Assembly (NCBI RefSeq): GCF_026719745.1
Contig: NZ_JAPPRQ010000027.1
Span: 62,001 to 126,000, forward strand
DNA from: Clostridium sp. ZS2-4
GTDB taxonomy: Bacteria; Bacillota; Clostridia; Clostridiales; Clostridiaceae
Direction: 5' to 3'
DNA length: 64,000 bases
In this document: one piece after another, positions 26,008 to 34,500 of the stretch
Position numbering within the stretch: the first letter of the stretch is position 1
How the letters are laid out: each line of letters opens with the position of its first letter
The notes under the pieces: model-generated
Databases searched by the model: none
Told to the model about the DNA's origin: nothing
Seen by the model: only the letters and a program-made list of their open reading frames with translations
Position numbers and translations under genes: made by a program

Positions 26008-28806
26008 TTACTCTTTTATTCTAGGTTTATTAACATCAGTAACATTATCATTAACTGCTGTATCATTAGCAGAATTACTTTCTTGTGATAATTTCTGTTC
26101 TGACTCTTCTTCATGACTTTGTTCTTCTGAGTTAGCTATATCTTCTTTTTTAACATCTGAACCTGAATCTTCGGTTTTGATTTCTTCTTTTTCATTAACA
26201 TCTGAATTTGGCTCTTCGGTCTTAACTTCTTCTTTTTCATTAACGTCTGAACTTGGCTCTTCGATCTTAATTTCTTCTTTTTCATTAACGTCTGAACTTG
26301 GCTCTTCGGTTTTAATTTCTTCTTTTTCATTAACATCTGAACTTGGCTCTTCGGTCTTAATTTCTTCTTTTTCATTAACGTCTGAACTTGGCTCTTCGGT
26401 TTTAATTTCTTCTTTTTCATTAACATCTGAACTTGGCTCTTCGGTCTTAATTTCTTCTTTTTCATTAACGTCTGAACCTGGCTCTTCGGTCTTAATCTCT
26501 TCTTTTTCATTAACATCTGAACTTGGCTCTTCGGTCTTAATTTCTTCTTTTTCATTAACATCTGAACCTGGCTCTTCGGTCTTAATTTCTTCTTTTTCAT
26601 TAACGTCTGAACTTGGCTCTTCGGTTTTAATTTCTTCTTTTTCATTAACATCTGAACTTGGCTCTTCGGTTTTAATTTCTTCTTTTTCATTAACATCTGA
26701 ACTTGGCTCTTCGGTTTTAATTTCTTCTTTTTCATTAACATCTGAACTTGGTTCTTCTATTTTTTCTTCTTGATTTACTGAATCTTCCGGTGGTTGAACT
26801 TCCGCATCTCCTGGCTGTTCTGCTGGTTGCTGTCCTTCTGGTTGCTGAGGTGTTTGTTCCTCTGCTTGATTTTGCTCTTTGTTACTTAATTTTTCTATTT
26901 CTTCTTTAATAGCTTTTATTTCACTATTTACTTCTTCTAATTTCTTGCTTAAATCACCAACTTCACTTTCTAATTCAGATACATACTCAACATATCCTTT
27001 TACAACTTCATTTATTTTATTTATTTGATCATCAGTAAGTTCAATTTTATTTGGTATTTCTATTGAACTTCCACCACTTTCAGCAGTTATTTCTGTCTTA
27101 TCAACCTTTTCACCTTTTAATTCAGCTAATTTACTCTTCAATTCTTCTCTTTCTTCATTAGCTACATCTGTTTTTTCATTTAAATTAATCTTTGATTTTT
27201 CTAATGTTTCTGCGTAATCAGTATATCCTTTTGCAATTTCATTTATTGATTTTATTTTCTCCTCATTAAGAGTACCATTGAATTTTTCTCCAACCTCTTC
27301 CCCTTCTACAGGTTGAATAACTTCTTCTTCTCCAACATTTGCTTTAATTGCTTCAATATCTGCTTTAATCTTTTTTATTTCACTATTTAACTTATTTGCT
27401 TTATTGGTTAAATCTTCAATGTCAGCTTGCAATCCAGATACATATTTTAAATATCCCTTAGCTACTGAATCAATTGAACTAACTTGTTCTTCAGTAAGTT
27501 CAAAAATATTATGTTCTTCTGATGCATTATTATTTAACTCTACTTCTTCTAATATAGCTTTTGACTTATCGTCTAAGTTAATAGCTTTAACACTATTTTG
27601 TTCTGCTTCATTCTCATTTAATTTTTCTTTATTTACTAATAATAACTGCTCTTGCAATTCTTTCTTTTGGCTACTTAAACCCTTAACCTGATCATTTAAG
27701 CTCTTTTTCTTATTTTTCAAGTCTGCTACATAATCGATATATCCTTGTGCAATTTCATTTATTGCTTCTATTTGTTCTGGCTCAAGAGTACCATCAAATT
27801 TCTCAATGAATTCTTCTTCTATAGGCTCAAATTCTTTAATCGTTTCGGTATTCTTCATTAAATGAGTTTTAGAGTCATCAAAATTTTCACTACTAAACTT
27901 TGCAATACTAAACATCATAATATTTCTTGATCTTAATTCTAGCTTTTGAAATTCCCACTCATATGGATTAGGTTTATATTTACTTATAACCCCTAATGTA
28001 TTTCTCCTAACTGTATCTTTATCTATTGTTCCATAACCCTCATAATGAACAAATCCATTTAAATAATCTAGTTCTACCTTAAAAGTCTCCGGACAACATT
28101 TATATCTAGTATATGCTTCTTCCTTATAATTCCAATCTTGAAACGGTTTTCTATGCCAATATATATTATGTTCTTCCACATAATACTCTCCATTCATATG
28201 AGGAGCTACATAGCATGTTTTTTTTAACCACTTATCAACTATGAAATATTTATACTGATTTGGTATTGAATTTGTATAGCATTTATCCACTTTATGTTCT
28301 TTCACTATTTCCTTTTTAGAACTGACATGTATAGGCGCTTTAAAATATCCATCATCATCTGCTCTATAATATTTTCCATTCAATTCTATACAAAATTGTT
28401 TACCATCTTTTCTTAAAATCACATTTTTTATTGGTTCTATATAACCATATTGATCTTGAACAACTTTAAAATTTAATACAGCACCATCTTTTATTAAACT
28501 TCCAATCTTAAATTTTATAAACCATTTTGGATAATTATATTCAATGCCTAAATAATTACCATATTGGTCGTAAACATCTTCCTCATCTTCTTTGTAACAT
28601 ACCTGAAAATCATAAATAAAGTCTCTAGCCTCAGCCACTGACACCGTCCCCGTAGCACTAAAACTATTTGCATAATAAGAATAACACTTATTATTAACCA
28701 TAAATGCAGAGGTGATCATCAACCCAGAAGTTAAAATAGATAAACTTTTTAAGGTTAAATTCTTTCTTTTCTTTTTTTCATTCTTTTTTCGTATCTCTCT
28801 TCGCAA
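26008..28806 (-). CDS. 932-residue exported coiled-coil and 15-residue-repeat protein
   Basis: Large exported, very acidic protein. Basic N terminus (RREIRKKNEKKKRKN), hydrophobic stretch, then SYYANSFSATGTVSV, which resembles SipW-dependent signal peptides. Residues about 60-340 form an unassigned aromatic and Cys-containing domain. From about 350 to 650 four related units of about 75-80 residues follow (each has an INEIAKGY.DYV-type motif and a coiled-coil heptad segment). A Pro/Gln-rich spacer comes next, then 13 copies of a 15-residue repeat (TEEPSSDVNEKEEIK) and an acidic tail. It has no LPXTG motif or membrane anchor, so it is probably released or matrix-bound. TTG start behind GGAGGTG. 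Third gene of the sipW operon. No known family recognised for the whole protein. Confidence 0.8.
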   Translation of the reverse strand: MRREIRKKNEKKKRKNLTLKSLSILTSGLMITSAFMVNNKCYSYYANSFSATGTVSVAEARDFIYDFQVCYKEDEEDVYDQYGNYLGIEYNYPKWFIKFKIGSLIKDGAVLNFKVVQDQYGYIEPIKNVILRKDGKQFCIELNGKYYRADDDGYFKAPIHVSSKKEIVKEHKVDKCYTNSIPNQYKYFIVDKWLKKTCYVAPHMNGEYYVEEHNIYWHRKPFQDWNYKEEAYTRYKCCPETFKVELDYLNGFVHYEGYGTIDKDTVRRNTLGVISKYKPNPYEWEFQKLELRSRNIMMFSIAKFSSENFDDSKTHLMKNTETIKEFEPIEEEFIEKFDGTLEPEQIEAINEIAQGYIDYVADLKNKKKSLNDQVKGLSSQKKELQEQLLLVNKEKLNENEAEQNSVKAINLDDKSKAILEEVELNNNASEEHNIFELTEEQVSSIDSVAKGYLKYVSGLQADIEDLTNKANKLNSEIKKIKADIEAIKANVGEEEVIQPVEGEEVGEKFNGTLNEEKIKSINEIAKGYTDYAETLEKSKINLNEKTDVANEEREELKSKLAELKGEKVDKTEITAESGGSSIEIPNKIELTDDQINKINEVVKGYVEYVSELESEVGDLSKKLEEVNSEIKAIKEEIEKLSNKEQNQAEEQTPQQPEGQQPAEQPGDAEVQPPEDSVNQEEKIEEPSSDVNEKEEIKTEEPSSDVNEKEEIKTEEPSSDVNEKEEIKTEEPSSDVNEKEEIKTEEPGSDVNEKEEIKTEEPSSDVNEKEEIKTEEPGSDVNEKEEIKTEEPSSDVNEKEEIKTEEPSSDVNEKEEIKTEEPSSDVNEKEEIKTEEPSSDVNEKEEIKIEEPSSDVNEKEEVKTEEPNSDVNEKEEIKTEDSGSDVKKEDIANSEEQSHEEESEQKLSQESNSANDTAVNDNVTDVNKPRIKE
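26176..26760 (-). repeat. 13 tandem 45-bp repeats inside the 932-residue protein gene
   Basis: Thirteen complete 45-bp units encode TEEPSSDVNEKEEIK, followed by a degenerate fourteenth. Units differ mostly at a few positions (AACG/AACA, GGTCTT/GGTTTT, Ser/Gly), and the differences alternate in blocks, as expected from unequal exchange. Copy number is likely variable between strains. Confidence 0.95.
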
Positions 28807-28886
28807 GGTTTCACCTCCTTCTACTAAATAAAATCTTTAAATGTAACTATATCTTAAACATATATTTAATTAATCTATTTATATAC

Positions 28887-28922
28887 ATATATGGTGCATT
28901 CATAATTGAATTCACCATATAT
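28887..28922 (-). other. Intercistronic hairpin upstream of the 932-residue gene
   Basis: ATATATGGTG / CACCATATAT with an inner ATTCA/TGAAT pairing. There is no T-run, so it is better explained as an mRNA-processing or stability element than a terminator. Confidence 0.45.
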
Positions 28923-28984
28923 AGTATTTAAATTTATTGACTTTTTATAAAATTAGGTTTTATAAATTTTTAACTTGGCTTTTT

Positions 28985-29527
28985 TTAATCATGATTTTGA
29001 ACTGCCTTAAACTCAACTTTAATTTTCATATCTTTGTTTGCATATGCATTATCACTACCAGTATCACTTGTACTCTTCCAATCTACTTCAAAATGAAATT
29101 TATCTAGGTCTTCAGTTCCATCTATCTTATCATTTTCTACATATTCAACATCCCATTTACCCTCTACTAGCTCACTCTTCTTTAGTTCCTTACGTTCACC
29201 ATTATATACAAAATATAATTTTATTGGAGAATTGTCATCAATTAGATTAACGACATCAGGCGTTATAGTAAATTTATAATTAGATGCTATCTCATTTTTT
29301 CTTGTTATACTACCCTCTGCACTACTAAATGAATTTTCACTAGGGTATATATCACCAATTGAAAAATATGCCTTCGTATTCCATCCATCATTACTAACAT
29401 CCCATTTTAATGAGTGAACCTTATTTTCTTCACTTGTAAAACTATTTGCATAATACGCTGTAGTTCCCATACTTACTCCAAATGCCAATACTCCTGCTAA
29501 TAATAAACCTAATATAGTTTTTTTCAT
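28985..29527 (-). CDS. TasA/camelysin-like exported protein (SipW substrate)
   Basis: 180 residues. SipW-type signal peptide (MKKTILGLLLAGVLAFGVSM, then GTTAYYANSFTS), followed by one beta-rich domain with family-like features: a KVHSLKWDVSN start, an FSIGDIYPS turn, and a segment about residues 75-110 (KNEIASNYKFTITPDVVNLI). In Bacillus, TasA forms extracellular fibres and camelysin is a related surface protein. Family membership here is inferred from the signal peptide, size, fold pattern and the sipW gene just upstream. Start moved to the ATG at 29527, behind GGGGGA. Second gene of the operon. Confidence 0.75.
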   Translation of the reverse strand: MKKTILGLLLAGVLAFGVSMGTTAYYANSFTSEENKVHSLKWDVSNDGWNTKAYFSIGDIYPSENSFSSAEGSITRKNEIASNYKFTITPDVVNLIDDNSPIKLYFVYNGERKELKKSELVEGKWDVEYVENDKIDGTEDLDKFHFEVDWKSTSDTGSDNAYANKDMKIKVEFKAVQNHD

Positions 29528-29808
29528 TATATAAATCCCCCTTTTATTTACTTTTTTATAATATAATAATAAATACAAATTGAATATTTTTTTGACAAGT
29601 CGTCTTTTAAAAAGCTTCTTGTCTTTTTCATTGGCTATGCTTTATCTTAAAACACAACCTTTTAATTCTGTTACATATTAAATAACTATGTTTTTATAAA
29701 CTTTCACCTCCCTTACTTTTAAGTTTATAAAATGTATTAATTTTTATTAGAACTTTGCAATAGCAAAGTATTCTTAACTTTCCACTTTCAATTCTCAACA
29801 GTTCCAAA
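29528..29808 (-). other. Leader of the TasA-like gene: dyads, no recognised gene
   Basis: TTTTATAAACTT / AAGTTTATAAAA (29692-29732) encloses a minus-strand GGGAGGTGA ribosome-like site that leads only to a nine-codon GTG frame. ACTTTGC / GCAAAGT (about 29754-29771) sits just after sipW and may be a weak terminator. Confidence 0.35.
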
Positions 29809-30375
29809 TTATTCTTCTAAACTTTCACTATCTTTTTTCCTCTCCTCTTTTTCTTTTTTTACAGTTTTCACTAGCTCACTTCCAATTAAAACTGCTACTG
29901 GGATTAAAATAATCACTATAAACCCCTTAGGTGTTCTAATAAACTGAGCAATATTTCCCCCTTTAGATATGAAATATACATTCTTTCCTATAAGCTGCTG
30001 CGTAGTAACTAATTTAGCATCCTCAACATTATTGGCATCTCCCTTTGTCTTAAACTGTATCTGCCCATCTTTATTTATTACTTCAACAACTCTATGAGTT
30101 ACCAATGTACTTGCATTTAATCTATAGGTTATTATGTCGCCTTCTTTTATTTCTTCTGGTTTTATGTCTTTAGCTATTACTACATCACCTGGCTGTATTT
30201 GCGGCTTCATACTACCAGTAAGTACCGTTAACCCTTTATATCCAAAAAGTGAAGGAATTTTTCCTGGATGCCTTTTTGCCTGTATTATTGAAAAAAACGT
30301 TCCAATAACACATAAGATAAGCAGAATAAATATTATATTTCCTGCCCACTTTAATATTCTTTTAACTACTTTCAT
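29809..30375 (-). CDS. sipW: Signal peptidase I of the SipW (ER) type
   Basis: Membrane-bound signal peptidase, 188 residues, with a helix at each end (about 12-32 and 150-170) and the catalytic domain outside. Ser55 in LTGSMKP is the nucleophile; the partner is His94 in LVTHRV in place of the Lys of ordinary bacterial enzymes, which defines the SipW/archaeal/ER type. In Bacillus this enzyme processes TasA and TapA. Here the two following genes carry YYANSF-type signal peptides, so they are the obvious substrates. Start ATG behind AGGAGG. First gene of the operon, behind a c-di-GMP-II riboswitch. Confidence 0.92.
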   Translation of the reverse strand: MKVVKRILKWAGNIIFILLILCVIGTFFSIIQAKRHPGKIPSLFGYKGLTVLTGSMKPQIQPGDVVIAKDIKPEEIKEGDIITYRLNASTLVTHRVVEVINKDGQIQFKTKGDANNVEDAKLVTTQQLIGKNVYFISKGGNIAQFIRTPKGFIVIILIPVAVLIGSELVKTVKKEKEERKKDSESLEE

Positions 30376-30423
30376 TCACTCTTTCCTCCTATTTCTTAAA
30401 TTTCATCTTTTTTATGTAAAATA

Positions 30424-30522
30424 AAAAACCGCCTTCTACTAGTTTTACTAGTAGGGACGGTTGCACCACTAACTCCATATGTCCCAGGTACCCAAATACA
30501 GAACATATATCACAGTTTCCCT
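30424..30522 (-). ncRNA. c-di-GMP-II riboswitch with terminator, upstream of sipW
   Basis: Minus strand: AGGGAAAC (30516-30522 and on), TTTGGGTACCTGGGAC, then GGAGTTAGTGGTGCAACCGTC, the class II core (compare family GAGTTAGTAGTGCAACCGAC), closing with TCCCT at 30453-30457. Directly after it ACCG..CTACTAGT / ACTAGTAG..CGGT plus six T forms a terminator (30424-30463) whose left arm uses the aptamer's own ACCGTCC. Aptamer closure should therefore block termination: an ON switch by inference. Confidence 0.93.
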
Positions 30523-30726
30523 TATGATTATTTTATTGTTAATGTTATATTTAAAATATATTCTTTAACAAATCATCAACAACTTTAAATCATAAGTAAA
30601 CTTCCATATACCTCTTATGTATTGTTTTCAATTTAATCTTGCCTACATTTACAGTATATGAAGTTCACTAAAAAGTGTTACTGATTTTTCAATAATTTTC
30701 AACTTTCAACTTTCAACTTTCACCTC
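30523..30726. other. Spacer between sortase gene and riboswitch
   Basis: Holds the expected promoter of the sipW transcript (TAAAAT at about 30531-30536 on the minus strand, weak) and, at about 30690-30740, a run of CAACTTT/CAATTCTCAA units related to one at about 29775-29800. No gene. Confidence 0.35.
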
Positions 30727-31362
30727 TCAATTCTCAACTCTCTTGACTACCTTCTCAAGCTTTCCCTGTATAATCAATCTATGTGTAGCCACTCTAATAG
30801 GAGTACATGTTATTAAGGTAATCATTTTGTCTTTTCCATTTCCATTCAAAACCTCTACTTCCTCTGGCTTTACTATAAATTTATTAAATACTTTATACTT
30901 ATATTCCTTATCTTGTGAAAAAATTATAATATTATCTCCTACCTCAACCTCATCCAGTCTATTGAAATGTTTTCCATAGCTGTAGCATCTATGACCTGCA
31001 ATAGCGTAATTACCTACTTTACCAAGCTTTCCTGTATTTTTCATATGACAGACAGTAGTTCTAAGATTTTCTTTAGTTTCTCCCTCTAAAATCGGCATAT
31101 ATAAATTTATTTTATCTATCTTCAAAATAGCAGCATTCTCATATATTTTTCGTATTTTTTTATTTTCTTCACTTTTATAATTATTTTCCGTGGATTTATC
31201 ATTACCAATTTCCTTTTCCATTTCCCCTATATTTCTTAAGCTTTGTTCATATTCTTTCAGAACTTTCTTTTCCTTATATGCACTATACCCATCTCTTATC
31301 TTCGGATACGCCATAACAAAAATCCCCAAAACAATTAACCCAATAGCAATTTTTTTCTTCAT
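30727..31362 (-). CDS. Sortase (class D-like)
   Basis: Membrane-anchored transpeptidase, 211 residues. N-terminal helix (4-20), linker with charged residues, then the sortase barrel. Catalytic residues: His124 in AIAGHRC, Cys186 in TLITCTP and Arg195 in ATHRLI. The TLITC form and single N-terminal anchor fit class D-type housekeeping or sporulation sortases; the class assignment is tentative. It sits between two genes for LPKTG proteins (31520-36289 upstream, 24598-25932 downstream), which are the likely substrates. Start ATG behind AAAGGGGAAGG. A terminator separates it from the adhesin gene upstream. Confidence 0.92.
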   Translation of the reverse strand: MKKKIAIGLIVLGIFVMAYPKIRDGYSAYKEKKVLKEYEQSLRNIGEMEKEIGNDKSTENNYKSEENKKIRKIYENAAILKIDKINLYMPILEGETKENLRTTVCHMKNTGKLGKVGNYAIAGHRCYSYGKHFNRLDEVEVGDNIIIFSQDKEYKYKVFNKFIVKPEEVEVLNGNGKDKMITLITCTPIRVATHRLIIQGKLEKVVKRVEN

Positions 31363-31476
31363 ACCCTTCCCCTTTCGTTAATCAAATACAAAATATATCA
31401 ATTCCATCTATCCAATAAAAAACCTCGTTTAAATATATGTTTTATAAACATAAAATATTTCATATATATTAAAAAC

Positions 31477-31508
31477 AAAAAATTCGAAGGAGTAAGCTCC
31501 CTCGAATT
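31477..31508 (-). terminator. Terminator after the 1589-residue adhesin gene
   Basis: AATTCGAaGGAG / CTCCcTCGAATT with T-run on the minus strand. Confidence 0.8.
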
Positions 31509-31519
31509 CATACTAAACC

Positions 31520-34500
31520 TTATTCGTTATCATCCTCTTTAGTATTTTTTCTAATTTTCAAGCCTATTAATACCATAAAGGCTCCTGTAATATAATTTAT
31601 AAGCGGACTCTGTCCACCTGTTTTAGGTAGCGCAGGTAGTTCTTCTTTACCTTTAACTTCGACTTCAGCTGTTTCCTTTACAGCACCATTAGGTGTTCCT
31701 TCTGGAACATTATCACTAGGAACTACTATATCCTTCTCTCCCTCTTCTGCAGATTTAACTACTACTGTTCTTAATATTTCATCAGCTTTATTTCCAGCGT
31801 TATCACTTACGTTATAAGTTATAACATAAGTTCCTTCTTTATCTGTATTTACTTTTTCATCTTTTCCATTAACCCTTATTTCAATCTTGTCTGTAATATC
31901 TCCATCAACATCATCTACCGCTACTGCTCCTAATTCTTCATATTTATCTCCTAAATTAAGAGTTATCTCTGTATCTCCATTTAAGGTAATAACAGGTTTT
32001 TTCTTATCCGGAGTACCTTCTGGAATTTCTGGCTCTACTGGAATTATTACTTCCTCTTCTACTACCACAGTTCTTCTTACTTCATTGGCTTTGTTTCCTT
32101 CTGAATCACTTACATTATAGGTTATTACGTATGTTCCTGCTTTATTTGTATCGACTTTATCCCCACCAATTTTAATTTTATTTGTTATATCTCCATCTTT
32201 ATTGTCTTCTGCAGTTGCTCCTGCATCTTTATAATCTGTTCCAAACGCTAAAATTACTTTTGAATCTCCTATTAATGTAATTACTGGCTTAGCAGTATCT
32301 GAAGTATTAGATGAGCTATGTGACTTATGCGACTTATGCGATGTTCCATTTGCTTCATACGGTGCTACTATTACATTTACTTTTGCTTTTAATTTTGTTT
32401 CTTCCACATATTTTAATACTGATAAATCTAAAGTTCCCTCAAATGCATATTTTTTTGCTATTTTGCCATCATATTGAGGAATCGATTTATCCCATATTAC
32501 TGGAACTGAAACTATTTTATTTGAATCATCACTTAACTTAATTCCAACTATTTTCGGCAATCCAATATCCTTTTGTTCCATTCCATATGATACATTTATA
32601 TTTTTTAACTCAGCTACACTAATTACTTTTCTTTTTTCTACGATAACCTTTGCCTCTGCCTTTAAGCTAGTTGCTTTTACATATTGTAATTTTGATGAAT
32701 CTATTACACCTGTAAATATATATTCTGTTGATACATTAGGATTATATAGTGGTTTCCCTTCATTCCATATAACTGGAACTTCTGATTTTGAACCATCACT
32801 TAATGTTATTTGAATCTTTTCTGGTAATGCAATTTTATCTTTTGATGTTCCGTATGGTACAAATACATCTTTTATAACATTTACACCTTTAACTAAGTTA
32901 ACTACTTTTACTGTTCTTGTAACTTCCTCTGCTGCGTTACCGGCTTTATCTTTTACATTATATTTTAGAGTGTATTCTCCAACTTTACTTGTATCTACCG
33001 TTCCAGTTACTTTAATTGAATTTGTAATATCCCCATCTTTAATATCCGATGCTGTTACATTACTTTTAACATCATATTTTCCGCCACCAATTTCTAATTC
33101 TACTATTTCTGTTCCTTGTTCTAATGTTATTACTGGTGGAGTTTTATCTGGATTTGAAGGTGTAGGTGGAATGTATGGTGGAGTATATGGTTTTGAGTCT
33201 ACTATTACATTTACTTCTGCTTGCAATTTATCCGTATTTGTCACTCCTTTTGGAAGTACTAATTCGCCTTTAAATTCATATTTTCCAGATTTGTTTCCAT
33301 CATATGAAGTTTTATCATACTCCCAATTTACTTCAACATCTATTCCTTCATTATTAGGGACATTTCCAATTATTAAAGCACACTTTACTGTTGAAGGAAA
33401 TTCGATATCATTTAATTTTGTTCCATATTCAACATTAATATCTTTAATTATACCTACTTTGGATATTTCCGCTTCTGGACCTGCTTCTGCAATTAAAGAT
33501 TTCTTTTCTCCATCCGGACATGTGAGAGTCCAAATTAAATCATCTCTATAAAATTTTGTTGTAAATGCGCTGTCATGGGTTCCTACTTCAAATACATTAA
33601 TTGGGTTTTTATTTCCTTCAATTATAGTATCTGCACCAGAACTAAATATACTCTCTCCTTCTGCAACTATAATTTTTTCTGTATTGTTATTTGTGTATCC
33701 CCAAACCGCTGTATAAGTTCCATCACGATTATCAGTAACCTTATTAAGAATATCAAATTTACCAAACGTTACATTTACTGAATTTGATGGCTCACTTTCA
33801 ATTTCATTTACTATTTGAGTCACATAGTAACCATTAGTAATTGGTACTTCTGTAAATTGATATTCTGTTTTACTTTCATCTAATTTATTACTTTTAACCT
33901 CTCCAACGGTATTATATAATTTTAAAGTTGCTCCTCCTATGGCGCCTTGTACATCTACTGTACCACGTCCTTCTGTACTGCCTTTTATTCTTACTGGTGG
34001 AGTGCTAACCCTTACATTTACTTTAACATTAGACTCTTCTGTATATTCTAGAGTAGTTAAATCCAACTCCCCTTGAAAATTATAATCTCCTGGCTTATTA
34101 CATTCATAAACAGGAGTTGAAGTCCATTCTTTGATAGGAACTTTCATATTAGAGTTATCACTTAAACTAATTGTAGCTTCTTTTGGTAACACTATTTCCT
34201 CTTGCTTTGTGCCATATGGCACAGTTATATCACCAAACTCTTCTACATCAACTACACTTTTTTTCTGTACAATTACATTTACACTTGCCTTTAAATTCCC
34301 TGGATTTGTTGCCTCATATGGTAAATTACTTATACTTCCAGTAAATTTATACACTTGTAAACCAGAACCATCATCTGGCAATTGTTCGCCATTATTCCAT
34401 TCAACATTAACTTCTGCAGGCTCTCTATTATTAAATGTTACCCTAACACTTACTGGTAAACTTGATGATATGATATCTATAGAATTGACAGTTACATCTG

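Noticed and set aside
26176-26760. Regularly spaced repeats that could suggest a CRISPR array
   Set aside because: The units are directly adjacent without spacers and keep the coding frame of a surface protein; no cas genes are present.
26177-26773. Long open frame on the plus strand and another minus-strand frame (26136-26741) across the repeat array
   Set aside because: Both are by-products of a stop-free 45-bp unit repeated 13 times: a repeat free of stops in one copy stays open in every frame. No ribosome site; the encoded proteins are pure low-complexity.
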